Source of the DNA: Schistosoma mansoni
Lineage: Eukaryota > Platyhelminthes > Trematoda > Strigeidida > Schistosomatidae
Assembly (NCBI RefSeq): GCF_000237925.1
Contig: NC_031497.1
Location: 25,894,205 to 25,958,204 of the forward strand
Reading direction: 5' to 3'
DNA: 64,000 bases
The position numbers and the translations under genes are program-made. Of the stretch, positions 44,727-55,353 are shown piece by piece (position 1 is the stretch's first letter; every line of letters starts with the position of its first letter). The notes beneath the pieces are model-generated. The model made no database searches. It saw nothing but the letters and a program-made list of their open reading frames with translations, and was not told the DNA's origin.

Positions 44727-44926
44727 NNNNNNNNNNNNNNNNNNNNNNNNNNNNNNNNNNNNNNNNNNNNNNNNNNNNNNNNNNNNNNNNNNNNNNNNNN
44801 NNNNNNNNNNNNNNNNNNNNNNNNNNNNNNNNNNNNNNNNNNNNNNNNNNNNNNNNNNNNNNNNNNNNNNNNNNNNNNNNNNNNNNNNNNNNNNNNNNNN
44901 NNNNNNNNNNNNNNNNNNNNNNNNNN
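44727..44926. other. Assembly gap (200 N)
   Basis: Exactly 200 N; true length unknown. It follows the tandem-repeat insert, which probably stopped assembly. Confidence 0.95.
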
Positions 44927-46434
44927 CTCCAGAGGTCTTTAAATATGGTGGTCCAATTTTAGCGATAGGGTTGACTAATATTCTGGCTAAAATCTGGGAG
45001 ACGGATGTAATCCCATCCGACTGGTCACAATCACTGATTGTCCCAATATATAAAAAGGGGTCCAAATCATCCTGCGATAACCATAGAGGGATTAGTCTGA
45101 CTAACATAGCATCTAAAATACTAGCCTCAATAATTATCGGGCGCCTAACTAAGACTCGTGAACTGCAAACACGAGAAAATCAGGCTGGCTTCAGACCTGG
45201 TCGTGGCTGTATCGACCACATATTCACCATTCGTCAAGTTTTAGAGCACAGACACGCTTATCGGCGTCCGACAATGATAGTTTTTCTTGACTTGAAAGCA
45301 GCATTTGACTCTGTAGACCGAGAGGTTCTGTGGCAGTGTCTGTCATTGAAAGGTGTACCTGAGAAGTACATAAACCTTTTGAAGGCTCTTTACTCGAACA
45401 CTATTAGTCGAGTAAGAGCTTATGGCGAACTGTCATATGATTTTACAACCTCAAGTGGTGTCCGTCAAGGCTGTCCACTATCCCCGTTTTTGTTTAACTT
45501 CATTATAGACCTGTTGCTGCAAATAACACTCTCTTCGACTGAATCTACAGGAATTGATCTCCTACCAGGGGGACCACTAAGCGACTTAGAATACGCAGAT
45601 GACATAGTCCTGTTTGGTGAAGACGCTGGCAAAATGCAGAGTCTTCTGTTGGAACTCAGTAATAATGCCAGAATGTTTGGGATGCGTTTCTCCCCATCCA
45701 AATGTAAATTGTTACTCCAGGACTGGCCTGCGTCAACACCTGAACTAAGGATAGGGAGTGAAGTAGTCGAACGCGTCGACAACTTCACTTATCTTGGAAG
45801 TCTGATCAGCCCTAATGGGTTGGTGTCTGACGAAATCTCTGCACGGATTCAAAAAGCTCGTTTGGCTTTTGCCAACTTACGTCACCTATGGCGTAGACGA
45901 GATATCCGTCTATCAATTAAGGGACGAGTATACTGCGCATCAGTTCGTTCTGTTCTACTTTACGGCTGTGAAACATGGCCATTAAGAGTAGAAGATACTC
46001 GTAGGTTACTAGTATTTGACCACAGATGCCTTAGAAATATTGCTCGCATCTGCTGGGATAACCGGGTAAGTAATAGTGAGGTTAGACGCAGGGTATTAGG
46101 GAACGATGGTAAATCAGTTGATGAGGTGATGAATCTTCATCGACTGAGATGGTTGGGCCATGTGTTACGTATGCCTGAACACCGATTACCACGACGCGCT
46201 ATGATGACTAGTATTGGGGACGGTTGGAAGAGAGTTAGGGGCGGCCAAACCAAAACATGGCATCAGTGCTTGAAGTCACTAACTTCTAGTCTGAGCCATG
46301 TTGGCAGATGCAGACTACCTGGTTGGGGTCCGCGTGACTATCGTAACCAATGGTTGGAGACTCTGTGTGACATGGCTCAGAATCGATCACAATGGCGTAG
46401 GTGTATACACTCTTTATCTTCCCTTAAACCTTGA
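44927..46434 (+). pseudogene. RTE family 2 ORF: reverse transcriptase and C-terminal region, intact frame
   Basis: It opens from the gap edge in PEVFKYGGPILAIGLTNILA and stays open for about 500 codons. RT motifs: DNHRGISLTNIASKIL, ENQAGFRPGRGCIDHI, IVFLDLKAAFDSVDR, SSGVRQGCPLSPFLFN and LEYADDIVLFGED, so all catalytic Asp residues are present. The C-terminus has VRSVLLYGCETWPLRVEDTR and LHRLRWLGHVLRMPEHRLPR, ending in RCIHSLSSLKP. The 5' part of the protein is lost or interrupted, so the copy is classed as broken although this domain looks fresh. Confidence 0.8.
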
Positions 46435-46671
46435 GACTAAAATTGCTTCATATCTCTCTTCCTTCCTATACTATATCCTTATATACAACCTATAGTTTAT
46501 ATACTACTACCAACACTAAATTAACTACTATTAATCCGGTGTTGATCTTGTTGTGCTAACGAGGTATGGCAACTTGGACCGATGCATATATGTGCCTGGT
46601 CCTACGTTGTAGCTGACTGACTAATATAAATGAATAATTTATTGTAGTATACCAAAAAGTGTTAAGATGAG

Positions 46672-47197
46672 CCCCCAAATGCCTTGGTACGACCGAGAGT
46701 GGCTAGAGTCTGCTCTCTCTCTCGAAATGCTCTTACATGGCCACGCGTATATAGCCTCCGCAAGGGAAGTCCTACTCACTGCCTTCTCTTGGCACTACTG
46801 TTGTTTACGAAATTGAGAGGACGAAAGGCGAATGTACGGCGCTTTAACCGGGTTGGTGGACACGGGAAGTTCACCTAGGGGAGTTGGAAAACCCTGATTC
46901 CAAATCAATGGTGCACATGGGCTCCAGTATCCTGAAGGAACAAATAGCGTATGAACCAATTGTCGGTCACCGGCTACCATGAGACTGCATCTCCTTACGA
47001 TGCTCCACCGCCTTGTGGATCAGATTTTTAGGTCAAAGGCTCGGGTTGTGGCCCCCTAAAAAAACTACCTGCTTCGGTTTGGTCACCCGGGCAGTATCAC
47101 AGTCCTCACACAAATTAAATGAGCTTTGTGTGGCGCATATATATCTGGTGCCCCTTTGTGCCAATATTTATATGTTTAAATAAACAAATAATAAATG
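46672..47197 (+). mobile_element. 525-bp SINE-like repeat, full-length copy
   Basis: Flanked by AAGATGAG at 46664-46671 and 47198-47205. It has the A-rich tail (TTTAAATAAACAAATAA). It landed just downstream of the RTE family 2 3' end. Confidence 0.8.
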
Positions 47198-47205
47198 AAG
47201 ATGAG

Positions 47206-48389
47206 AGGACACATTGTAGTCATATGGACAGTTGACTCTTTGATTTCAAAGCTCCAGAACCTTTATGTTAAGTTTGTGAATCATGTTAAAATCTAATATG
47301 TACTTTAATTTCATTGTTTTTTCTTATAAACAATTGATTACTTTCTAACTATCACTTTGTAATAAACGAAGACTTAGGTGAGGACAACCGGTTGTATTTA
47401 AGTACAAGATTACAGAATCCATTGGTAAAATGTGAGGACCATACACTAAATACTTAATATGCGAATTTCCATCATTTGTCCTTCACATTCTGTATGACCC
47501 TTCCATTCCACAATTCCTTTCTATTTTCCCTTCTATTCTCTTCAACTCAATCTTCTTAGCCTTCTGCTGCCTATTTTTTTTACCTCCAGTTGGTATTACA
47601 TGCTACTTATTTCGACAGACATAAGTAGTATACACCACAACTTTATTTGTCATGCTGTTTTAAATTCGAAAAATTTCAAGAAATACTCTATTAAATATAA
47701 TTGGTTGGTCAGTGTTGTACTGTTAAATCAATTCTTTCAACTGTCCATGTCACATTTTTTCTTTAATTAATCTAATTTCCATTATAAACAATTTGTATCA
47801 TAGATAATCGTCTAATTGGTTCATTTTTTCATCTGATCACAAACGAATTTTTCGAAATAGAAATGATATAAAGATCTAGGTGTACGCTTTCAGACTACAA
47901 TCTGCACGATGATCACAATCTATGACTAAAGTCATGAAATTACACAGTCTGCTGGGAATGTTTGTTGAGATTGAAATATTCCCAGTAATTTTGTGTTTTA
48001 CCGACTCGTTATTCTAACTTGTCATTTTTATATGTAACGATTGTTTCAGAATATTTACATAATTTATAGCTTAACATCATGGACTGAGTTTAGTTAGACA
48101 GTCACTGAAAAGCTAAATGCACTGGACAGGTTTTCCTTTCTAGTGGTAAATCACTGGATGCTAACTTAATGGTCCGAATGTGTCCTAAAGGTCTTGAGTT
48201 CGACGATGGTAGCGGAGGTGGGCGTAGATATGTACTGTTAAGAAGTTCAGTGCTTTCTGTTTTTCAGTAATTGTCGAACCATAGTTGGTCTAAAATGTGA
48301 AAATTCAAATTCAACCATCTCCAAAACATCCTATATTGAAATTTATGCAAACATTACTCCTAATTATTTAATTGCTTATTCTTTTTTAG
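47206..48389. other. Tetraspanin intron, no repeat recognised
   Basis: AT-rich intron DNA. Confidence 0.4.
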
Positions 48390-48473
48390 GGGTGTAAACA
48401 AGTAATTAATGATTTGGTGAAAGAAAAATTTCTCATGGCAATAATCCTTATTATGAGTGTTCCATTATCAAAG
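48390..48473 (+). CDS. Tetraspanin, last-loop and TM4 exon
   Basis: After CTTTTTTAG: GCKQVINDLVKEKFLMAIIL, then IMSVPLSK. G-C-x-x-x-x-x-x-L is the end of the large loop with its final Cys, followed by the start of TM4. 28 codons, phase 0; donor AAG|GTTAGT. The rest of TM4 and the tail are not certain: a possible acceptor at 49035 (TTCTTAG) opens LQPGYNNDDGYLP and a stop, but that would make TM4 short. Confidence 0.75.
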
Positions 48474-50630
48474 GTTAGTCTTAGTTTATTTGTACTGCTA
48501 TTTTGATTATCATTTTACGTATGTACATTGTTAATGTACATAATGAATACTACTGTTCACTTAAGATGATGATCTGAATGAAATAGTAATTTAGAAAGGT
48601 ACGGATGGACGATTAATTATGCAAAGCCATGTTCTGCATTGGCTTATTTTGGAGTGCTTAACAAAGGACCGTTGAATAAATATCAAGTAGGATTTAAATG
48701 AAGTGAAAGGCGAGGAAGGCAAATGTATTATTTCCCGAAAATTCGACCCAAGACATCCAAAAAAGACCTTTTTAACGGTCGCCATTTTGAATCACGAGCT
48801 TACCGTCCAACCAGGCCATACAAAGCATATCTTAAATGAGTAATTCCCAAAGATACCCTAAAAAAATATAAATACTGACTTTTTTCCTCATGGATCATCA
48901 GATGAACCTTTGACTTTCCATTACCTTCTCACTTGTTTTGGTGTCGGGTCGAAAGTTGACGGAGGACAGTTCAGATTTATTTAGAGAGTTTTAAAATATA
49001 TCTATTCATCGAGTATCCATCATTTGGTTTTCTTAGCTACAACCAGGTTATAACAATGACGACGGTTATTTACCCTAACAGAAGAATGACTTGTCCACAT
49101 CTTTGAAGAACACAGGTATATCTACACACCATGAAATGACGGAGTTCATCTGAAAAATGTGATATATTTGCGTTGTGCATTTCAAACATATTTGTTAAGG
49201 CATTTTACATGAAAGTTAATAAAAGGTCAATTCAATAAAAGTTCAAATAAACAAATGGGTCATTTTAAACAAAAGGAATGAAAAAGTTCATATTAAAAGA
49301 ATAGAAATTCGTCTTACCATCCTAGGCTGTAAAATAACCCAGGTTAGATGTCAAGGTCAAGGTCACGAAAAATTATTTCTGTACACATAAAGGCAATTTG
49401 AATTTTTTTAATAACCAAGGCTTCCACAAACCTAAGAATTAGTTCTTGACCGTTCCTTTACAACATTTTAGAAATGGTATTGATGTTTATCATACGCTCC
49501 ATTTCAATTATGCGTTTTGCTATTGATAAACATGGTTTTTTACTTCCTACGTTTATCGGAGCATTTGAGATTAACTGGTTCTCAAGCCATATGGATATAT
49601 GCTCTATAAATACCCAATCAGGAGTTATGGAAAATGTGTCTAGACTGCTTCAGAATGAGTGTCGAATGCACCGAATTCATGTTTATTCTGATTTCTGAAT
49701 AATAGACACCTTTATGTTTTCTCCTAGCCTTACGTTAATATTGCAGTTTTAAATTTTAACCATAGTCCTTGTAATTTAATAATCTCGTCAGTCACACTCA
49801 AAATGCTAAATAGCGACTAATGTTATACTTGTCCTAGTTCCTAGAGTAGTAGCCACACTCCAACTTGATTGATAGAGTCGAATCAATACTAAAGGTTTAG
49901 ATAAACATGATGTTAGTTACTACCTAGTGATCAATCAATAGATAAAAATCGACCTGAAGGAGGTCAATAGCTTATCTCTGACTGTCATTATGAATAAGGT
50001 TAATTTGAATTCAAAATCAGGATCATCGCTTACCTCAAAATGCTAGATACATTTTGATGATAAGCACTAACCAATTAACACAAAATTTAAGTCTAACTGG
50101 ACCTTCACAATTGTTTCCAATTATAATCCATGGATCAACATTAAATTAGCCAATCAATTAGTCATAAGGAACGTGGAATCTGACATCGATATCCATATCA
50201 TCACAGGAATCTGAAGTTATCAAGATAAATCCTAAAGTAATAGAAATAGCAACTGTATGATGATAGTAGAATACGTTAATCATAGACAATATGATTCAAG
50301 AAGAAAGAATTAGTTCATGGATTAGGAAAAAAAGCTTTTAAAGCTTGAGATTTAATAGAAGAAAACAAGTGAATTCATCTGTTTAATTTTAAAGAATTCT
50401 TAGCCATATCAACTAACGTCTCCAACCATTAGTTACTGTGTTCTGTATCTACCTACACGACTTTTCTCCAACAGTCAATAACTTGATGAACTAATGTCAA
50501 GTTTTGGTCTATCTGCCCATCACTTTCCTCCAGCTAACAATGCTCATTGATGTAGTCAGTGATTGGACATACGTAACATGTTATATATATATATATATCA
50601 TAATGGTTATATCTTTTAATACCTCAATTT
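48474..50630. other. AT-rich DNA after the tetraspanin exons
   Basis: No gene recognised. The segment about 50190-50310 matches the DNA that flanks the SMalpha copy at 61.4-61.7 kb (TAGACAATATGA shared), so it belongs to a dispersed repeat. Confidence 0.4.
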
Positions 50631-50632
50631 GA

Positions 50633-50990
50633 AAGTGCTCGAAGTCACTAACTTCTAGTCTGAGCCATGTTGGTAGGTGTAGACTACTTGGTTGGGGTCC
50701 GCGCGATCATCGTAACAAACGGTTGGAGACTCTAGGTGACATGGCTCAGAATCGGTCACAGTGGCGTAGGTGTATACACTCTTTATTTTCCCTTAAACCT
50801 TAAGAATAAAATTGCTTCATAACATTCTTCCTTCCAATACTATATTCTTATATACAACCCTTCTTTTATATACTTCCACCACTAAATTAACTATTTCTAT
50901 GAATCCGGTGTTCATCTTGTTATGCTAATGAGGTATGGCAACTTGGACCGATGTATATATGTGCCTGGTCCTACGTTGTAACTGACTGAC
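50633..50990 (+). repeat. RTE family 2 3'-end copy
   Basis: Codes for the last residues of the RTE family 2 ORF (LTSSLSHVGRCRLLGWGP) and carries its 3' UTR, ending in CTGACTGACTGA. 5'-truncated. Confidence 0.8.
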
Positions 50991-51098
50991 TGATATCATC
51001 ATAATATCTATTATATTCATAGTGATACCAGATAAATTTTGATTCATTAATGTTTATTTATCAAAATCAGTAGATATCTTAAAATATTGTACATTTAA

Positions 51099-51277
51099 TC
51101 AGAAGGGGTTTTTTGCGGAGATTTAGTATTTTCATAGTTGAAAGCATGGGTTCGAATCTCGTGAGGCGGGATCGTGGATGCGCACTGCTGAGGAGTCCCA
51201 CAATAGGACGAAATGGCCGTCCAGTGCTTCCAGGTTTTCCTTGGTGGTCTAGCTTCAACTGACTCATGCTTTCAACT
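51099..51277 (+). mobile_element. Hammerhead SINE, copy B, with inverted 3' arm
   Basis: Flanked by ATTGTACATTTAA at 51086-51098 and 51278-51290 (13-bp target duplication). The left about 45 bases are the reverse complement of the SINE 3' end with its tail, joined to a body that is 5'-truncated just before the B box (GGGTTCGAATCTC). The right end stops in the arm and lacks the tail. Because both arms lie inside the duplication, they came in one event. Confidence 0.85.
51175..51232 (+). ncRNA. Hammerhead ribozyme (SINE copy B), complete core
   Basis: Stem I GCACTG/CAGTGC is perfect; core CTGAGGA, stem II GTCC/GGAC, GAAA (51210-51213), tiny stem III (ATGG/CCGT, one wobble) and cleavage triplet GTC ending at 51221. 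Every conserved core position is present. Confidence 0.8.
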
Positions 51278-51424
51278 ATTGTACATTTAACTAATTGGCT
51301 AACTGATTAATCTGAGATGATGAACTTTTTCAGTCGTAAAATAAAACGTATTATTTTAAACAAACGGAATTTATAAATCTAAGCGATTGAATTAATCCAA
51401 GTAATTTCATATATTAAGTAGTAT

Positions 51425-51674
51425 TGTAAGCAAAGATGGGTTAACATCAACTCTGAGATGCAGGTACATCCAGCTGACGAGTCCCAAATAGGACGAGACG
51501 CGCGTCAAACTGGATTCCACTGCTAGCCACTATCCACTTTTGCTTACAGTGCTAGTGAATTAAGTCTATATCGAGTCAATACGCACAGTATGCACATATG
51601 GCCAATTAGAGACTGACCAGTTGCAGTCCTAACACATGGATGGGAAGATTCAAACAAACATTACTAAATGAATT
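51425..51674 (+). mobile_element. SMalpha-like retroposon, copy 1
   Basis: Flanked by TATTAAGTAGTAT at 51412-51424 and 51675-51687 (13-bp duplication). It contains the schistosome hammerhead segment (GGTACATCCAGCTGACGAG) and continues with a block shared by copy 2 (CAATACGCACAGTATGCACA). SMalpha is the known schistosome hammerhead retroposon. Confidence 0.8.
51462..51530 (+). ncRNA. SMalpha hammerhead ribozyme, altered core
   Basis: CTGACGA, GTCC/GGAC stem II, then GAGA in place of GAAA; the triplet GTC ends at 51506 and is followed by an extra AAA before CTGGATTCCACTGC. Stem I ATCCAG/CTGGAT is intact. Substitution of a conserved core A predicts loss of activity. Confidence 0.75.
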
Positions 51675-51840
51675 TATTAAGTAGTATGTTTATATGAAAT
51701 GAATTCATGTTTAAATTCCGCTTCAAAATGATTGCCTGGATTAACAATTCAGTGGATAATAACCTTATCATATGAAATGATTATCTATTACTTAAAGTAA
51801 TTGTTATATTGTGATATAGAGAAAAGATTGACAGTTTGGT

Positions 51841-52065
51841 TTATGCTATGAATCCAGTCTGTATATGTGGATATTCACATTTAATATCGCCATTTCTATT
51901 CCTATGATGTATGACGATTAACTGTGCTTCATTTTTTTCATCAAAGTTTACTTTACTTAATACCTTGTGCTTTCTGAAATCATCAATTGTACATCTCAAT
52001 CCCATACAAATTTCGTCTATTTCGGACCAAGTTACGAAGTTTCTTTTATTTTTCATAATCATATT
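51841..52065 (-). other. Uncharacterised open frame next to SINE copy C
   Basis: On the minus strand, MIMKNKRNFVTWSEIDEICM, LRCTIDDFRKHKVLSKVNFD and EYPHIQTGFIA. Looks protein-like, but no family is recognised and no splice sites are evident. Confidence 0.25.
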
Positions 52066-52067
52066 TA

Positions 52068-52300
52068 GAAGTGTTTGTGTGGAAATTTCAGTATTTTCAT
52101 AGTTCAAAGCATGAGTCAATTGAAGCTAGACCACCGTAGAAAACCTGGGAGCACTGGACGACCGTTTCGTCATATTGCGGGACTCCTCAGCAGTGCGCAC
52201 CCACGATCTCGTCTGGCGAGATTCGAACCCAGGACCTACCAGTATCGCAGCAGAGCACTTAACCGATAGACCACTGAGCCGGCATCCGATGGTGTTAATG
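52068..52300 (-). mobile_element. Hammerhead SINE, copy C, standard (non-inverted) form
   Basis: The minus strand runs from CATTAACACC (52300) through the tRNA-like head (GGATGCCGGCTCAGTGG, TGGGTTCGAATCTCGCC) and the hammerhead to the 3' arm and tail. It has the same extent as copy D. No clear target duplication. Confidence 0.75.
52140..52212 (-). ncRNA. Hammerhead ribozyme (SINE copy C), core kept
   Basis: CTGAGGA, GTCC with TGAC as partner (one mismatch in stem II), GAAA and cleavage triplet GTC; stem I GCACTG/CAGTGC is perfect. Cleavage would fall between 52157 and 52156. Confidence 0.7.
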
Positions 52301-52739
52301 CATAACTTCAACAAATTATGTAGGGTACGCAAACCGTGATCCACATCAAAGGATCGTAAGAAAAAAGGTATAAATGAACAATAATAGTGTATAATGGGGA
52401 ATATAATTCAGATAACAATACAATCAAAAATTAAATCTTTTAATTAAAGGAGTTTCTTTCAATTTTATGAGTTAAGTAGGAAATTACACCTGGATTTCCA
52501 TTGGTCCCAATTCTAAAGTATATAAGATAACGTCTCAAGCCATCGGGTTACGCGATGTCTAAAATCTCAAGTAAAGAATGGTGACGTTCTTGATCAATAG
52601 AATTCGTTTAGCCCATTAAAGGATAAACATGCATGTTTTTGATTACTATTCAGTGATGAATTAAAATGCTAATATCTTAGTCCTACAGTAAGGCAGTCAC
52701 GTCCCATGATAACGTTTCAAACTCCGAAGCTTGGTGATG

Positions 52740-53045
52740 GTGTAGTGAGCAAAACACCGGTTGGGGACAATCGAATGTATTTAGACACAAACTATAGACT
52801 ATCTCACTAAATTCTGTTAACCATACAGCAAACAGTTAATTTGCAAAATAACAATCAATTGTCTCAATCTTCACTGTTCCTTCTGTAAATATCAGTCCAT
52901 CTTCTCTAATTTCATTGTTTGTGCATTTTCTTACCAATTGCGCTTCATTTTAGTTCTTTCCCTATCGGTCTTCTGCCAAAATACATTCTATGTCCAACCA
53001 TTACCATATACTACTTATATGGATATATGTAGACCGCACTACAAT
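52740..53045. repeat. Dispersed repeat, copy 1 (empty site of SINE D)
   Basis: Shares about 300 bases with 58265-58810: GGACAATCGAATGTATT, CAATTGTCTCAATCTTC, CCAAAATACATTCTAT and CCATATACTACTTATATGG. Here the string AAACAGTTAATTTGC is uninterrupted. Function unknown. Confidence 0.6.
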
Positions 53046-53504
53046 GGTGGTTTGTGTCTTGAAAGGAGTTCCCCCAATATTAAAGATAAGCCTTGCTTAT
53101 GATTATCAACTAGAATGAGCTCTTCGATCCAGGATTTCCTGCTTAACAGTTGTGACTGACTGATGGATACAAATTTTATACAACTGCCTTTCATATCACG
53201 GCACCATATCATTAACTAACCACCTTTTTACACTCGATCCCATTCTCAGTAAATAATGCCTGATATGAAAAGCTCGAATGATGTCCGTGGAATATATACT
53301 CAACTCACTTAATTCAATGTCTCAAAATGGTAACATATACAAAAAAATACTTATAAAGTCCCGGCCATCCATACGGAAAACAAAAACATCTTACTGTGAA
53401 GCAAATACTTATTTCAAAAGAGATGGTCAATTTTTATTCAGTAGTGAGCAAAAAACAACTAAACTTTACTGACTAGCAACTACGTTTAAGTGATGGTGAA
53501 TTCT
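53046..53504. other. No gene recognised
   Basis: One short open frame (53278-53472) without recognisable content. Confidence 0.4.
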
Positions 53505-53733
53505 TCATATCTCTATCTTTTTTCTCTTTCCAAATTTATTTCACTGGATTTTACTCCTTCAATAACATCTTCAAACCCTAATCTTTCGGATTTCTGTTTA
53601 TACTCTTACTATTTTTACCACTATGGGATTTGAATCGACAACCTTATCTCTGTGTTAATGTGGTATGGCAACTCGAACTGATGTACGTACGTACGAAGTT
53701 CTGCGTTGTGACTGACTGACTGACTGATGTTGA
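53505..53733 (+). repeat. RTE-type 3' UTR copy, CTGA-repeat end
   Basis: Closely matches 57740-57955 (ATTTGAATCGACAACC, GGTATGGCAACTCGAAC, GATGTACGTACGTACG) and ends in CTGACTGACTGACTGATG. A divergent subfamily of RTE family 2. Confidence 0.7.
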
Positions 53734-54015
53734 TAGCGGCCAAATGGTTAAAACATTCAACATTTAAACTCCATTGCACACCAGCTTAACTCTAAGTATC
53801 ACACAAAAATGTAAGTTCAGTATCCGTTGTATAAACTTATGCGCTTGGTAAATAAATGATATAAAAAAAATTGAACTTTCTCACGGATCATATGATAAAA
53901 TGATTATGAAATAGTAGTTTTTTGTCATTATATCAACTAGACTCTTAATTAGTAGTTGGTTACAGATTTTGCACTACACTCTATCCAACTTTAGTTTTGA
54001 TCTAACTTATTTATA

Positions 54016-54354
54016 TGGTAGACACGGCGAGTCCACCTAGTGGAGTTGGAAAACCCTGATTACAAACCAATGGTGTATATGGGCTTTAGTATCCTAAGGG
54101 AACAAATAGCGTATGAATCAATGGTTGGTCACCGGCTACCATAGGACTGTATCTCCTTACGATGCTCCACTGCCTTATGGATCAGATCTTTAGGTCAAAG
54201 GCTCTGGGTTTGGCCCCCTAAGAAAACCACGTGTTTCATTTTGGGCACGTGGGCAGTATCACTGCCCTCACACAAATCGAATGAGATTTATGTGGTGCAT
54301 ATATATCTGGTGCTTCATTGTACCAATATTTATGTGTTTAAATAAAATAAAATA
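54016..54354 (+). mobile_element. 525-bp SINE-like repeat, 5'-truncated copy
   Basis: The 3' two-thirds with A-rich tail, flanked by AACTTATTTATA (54004-54015) and ACCTTATTTATA (54355-54366), a 12-bp duplication with one change. Confidence 0.75.
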
Positions 54355-54784
54355 ACCTTATTTATAATAATAAATTTTTAGGAATAAAATCAATGATGGT
54401 TGTTAATTAAGATTGACCTCATTTATCTTATATATATTCATGTTTGTTTTTAAAATAGTAACAATAATGATACGAAATTTCATTGATGGAAATTAATACC
54501 AGGGTCTCAGGATACTTTTTTTATTTCTTAATTATTGATTGTTCAACTAAAAGAACTTTTCCTGGTTATTCTATCCCTCTCTTTCTCTCCTCAATCACTC
54601 TCTTTCTTGCTTTCTTTCCCTTCATTCTTATTTGTTTATTTTTTATGGTAATGTATATGTGTACACGAGAAGAGCAGAGAGAGAGAGAAAAGAAAGTGAC
54701 CTTGTTAATTTGTCAAGTCTATCTAACTTCTTATATATACGAAGAGATATACACCATTCAACAATATATATATCGACCGTTGCT

Positions 54785-55330
54785 GCTACCGTGACGTGGT
54801 GGTCGGGCTTGCCTATCATGATGAACCAATCGAGCTATACTGGCTGGAACAATCGTTTCTCAAGGTCCTACCATCCCAGGTAGGTCGGCTGAAAAGCGGT
54901 AAGACTAAAAAGAAGCAAACCCAAGGTCCGAATGCGAAGTTGTACTGCTGACTGTACAGAAGTTTGACAGCAGTAAGGTGTTTCCTTCAAACAACCAGCA
55001 TAACAGCGATGCTGCCTTCCCACAAGGAGGGGTGGAGTTAGAAAAGGTCTACCCTAAAAATGCACACCTCGCCTTATCCTACGGATATCCGTCTCCGGCT
55101 GTAAGTTTTTTTGAAGAACGGAGCTAACACAAAAACTACCCACCAAAAGGTCGTGTGTGACCGACCTCAAGCAGTTGTCCCTTGGGCGCTGCGGTCACGC
55201 TCTCAGGTCATTAAGACCACTTCTAACCTAGTTTCCTTTTCAGGTGCCTCTAGAAGAACCCTTCCACGGTGTGGGCAACCAGGAAGTGATAACTGCCCTC
55301 ATACCTCTAACAACACTCAAGACTGACTGA
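54785..55330 (+). repeat. Retroposon block with CTGACTGA end, possibly an RTE 5' UTR joined to a 3' end
   Basis: A GC-richer 545-bp block inside TA-repeat DNA, starting CCGTTGCTGCTACCGTGACG and ending CAAGACTGACTGA. The end resembles the CTGA tails of RTE family 2, but the body is not 3' UTR of that family. It may be the RTE leader fused to the end, or a separate non-autonomous element. Confidence 0.45.
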
Positions 55331-55353
55331 TATATATATATATATATATATAT

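Larger units (their letters stand above)
44110..46640 (+). mobile_element. RTE family 2 element, 5'-truncated, interrupted by a tandem-repeat insert and a gap
   Basis: It runs from a partial N-terminal linker (44110-44477) through the interruption (44478-44926) to RT and C-terminus (44927-46434) and a 3' UTR ending in CTGACTGACTAA (about 46625). The CTGA-repeat end is shared by the 3'-end copies at 50.6, 53.5, 57.6, 60.9 and 62.9 kb. It lies in the tetraspanin intron in the same orientation. Confidence 0.8.

Noticed and set aside
49035-49075. Terminal tetraspanin exon (LQPGYNNDDGYLP, stop)
   Set aside because: Acceptor and phase fit, but TM4 would be too short; kept only as a possibility in the exon note.
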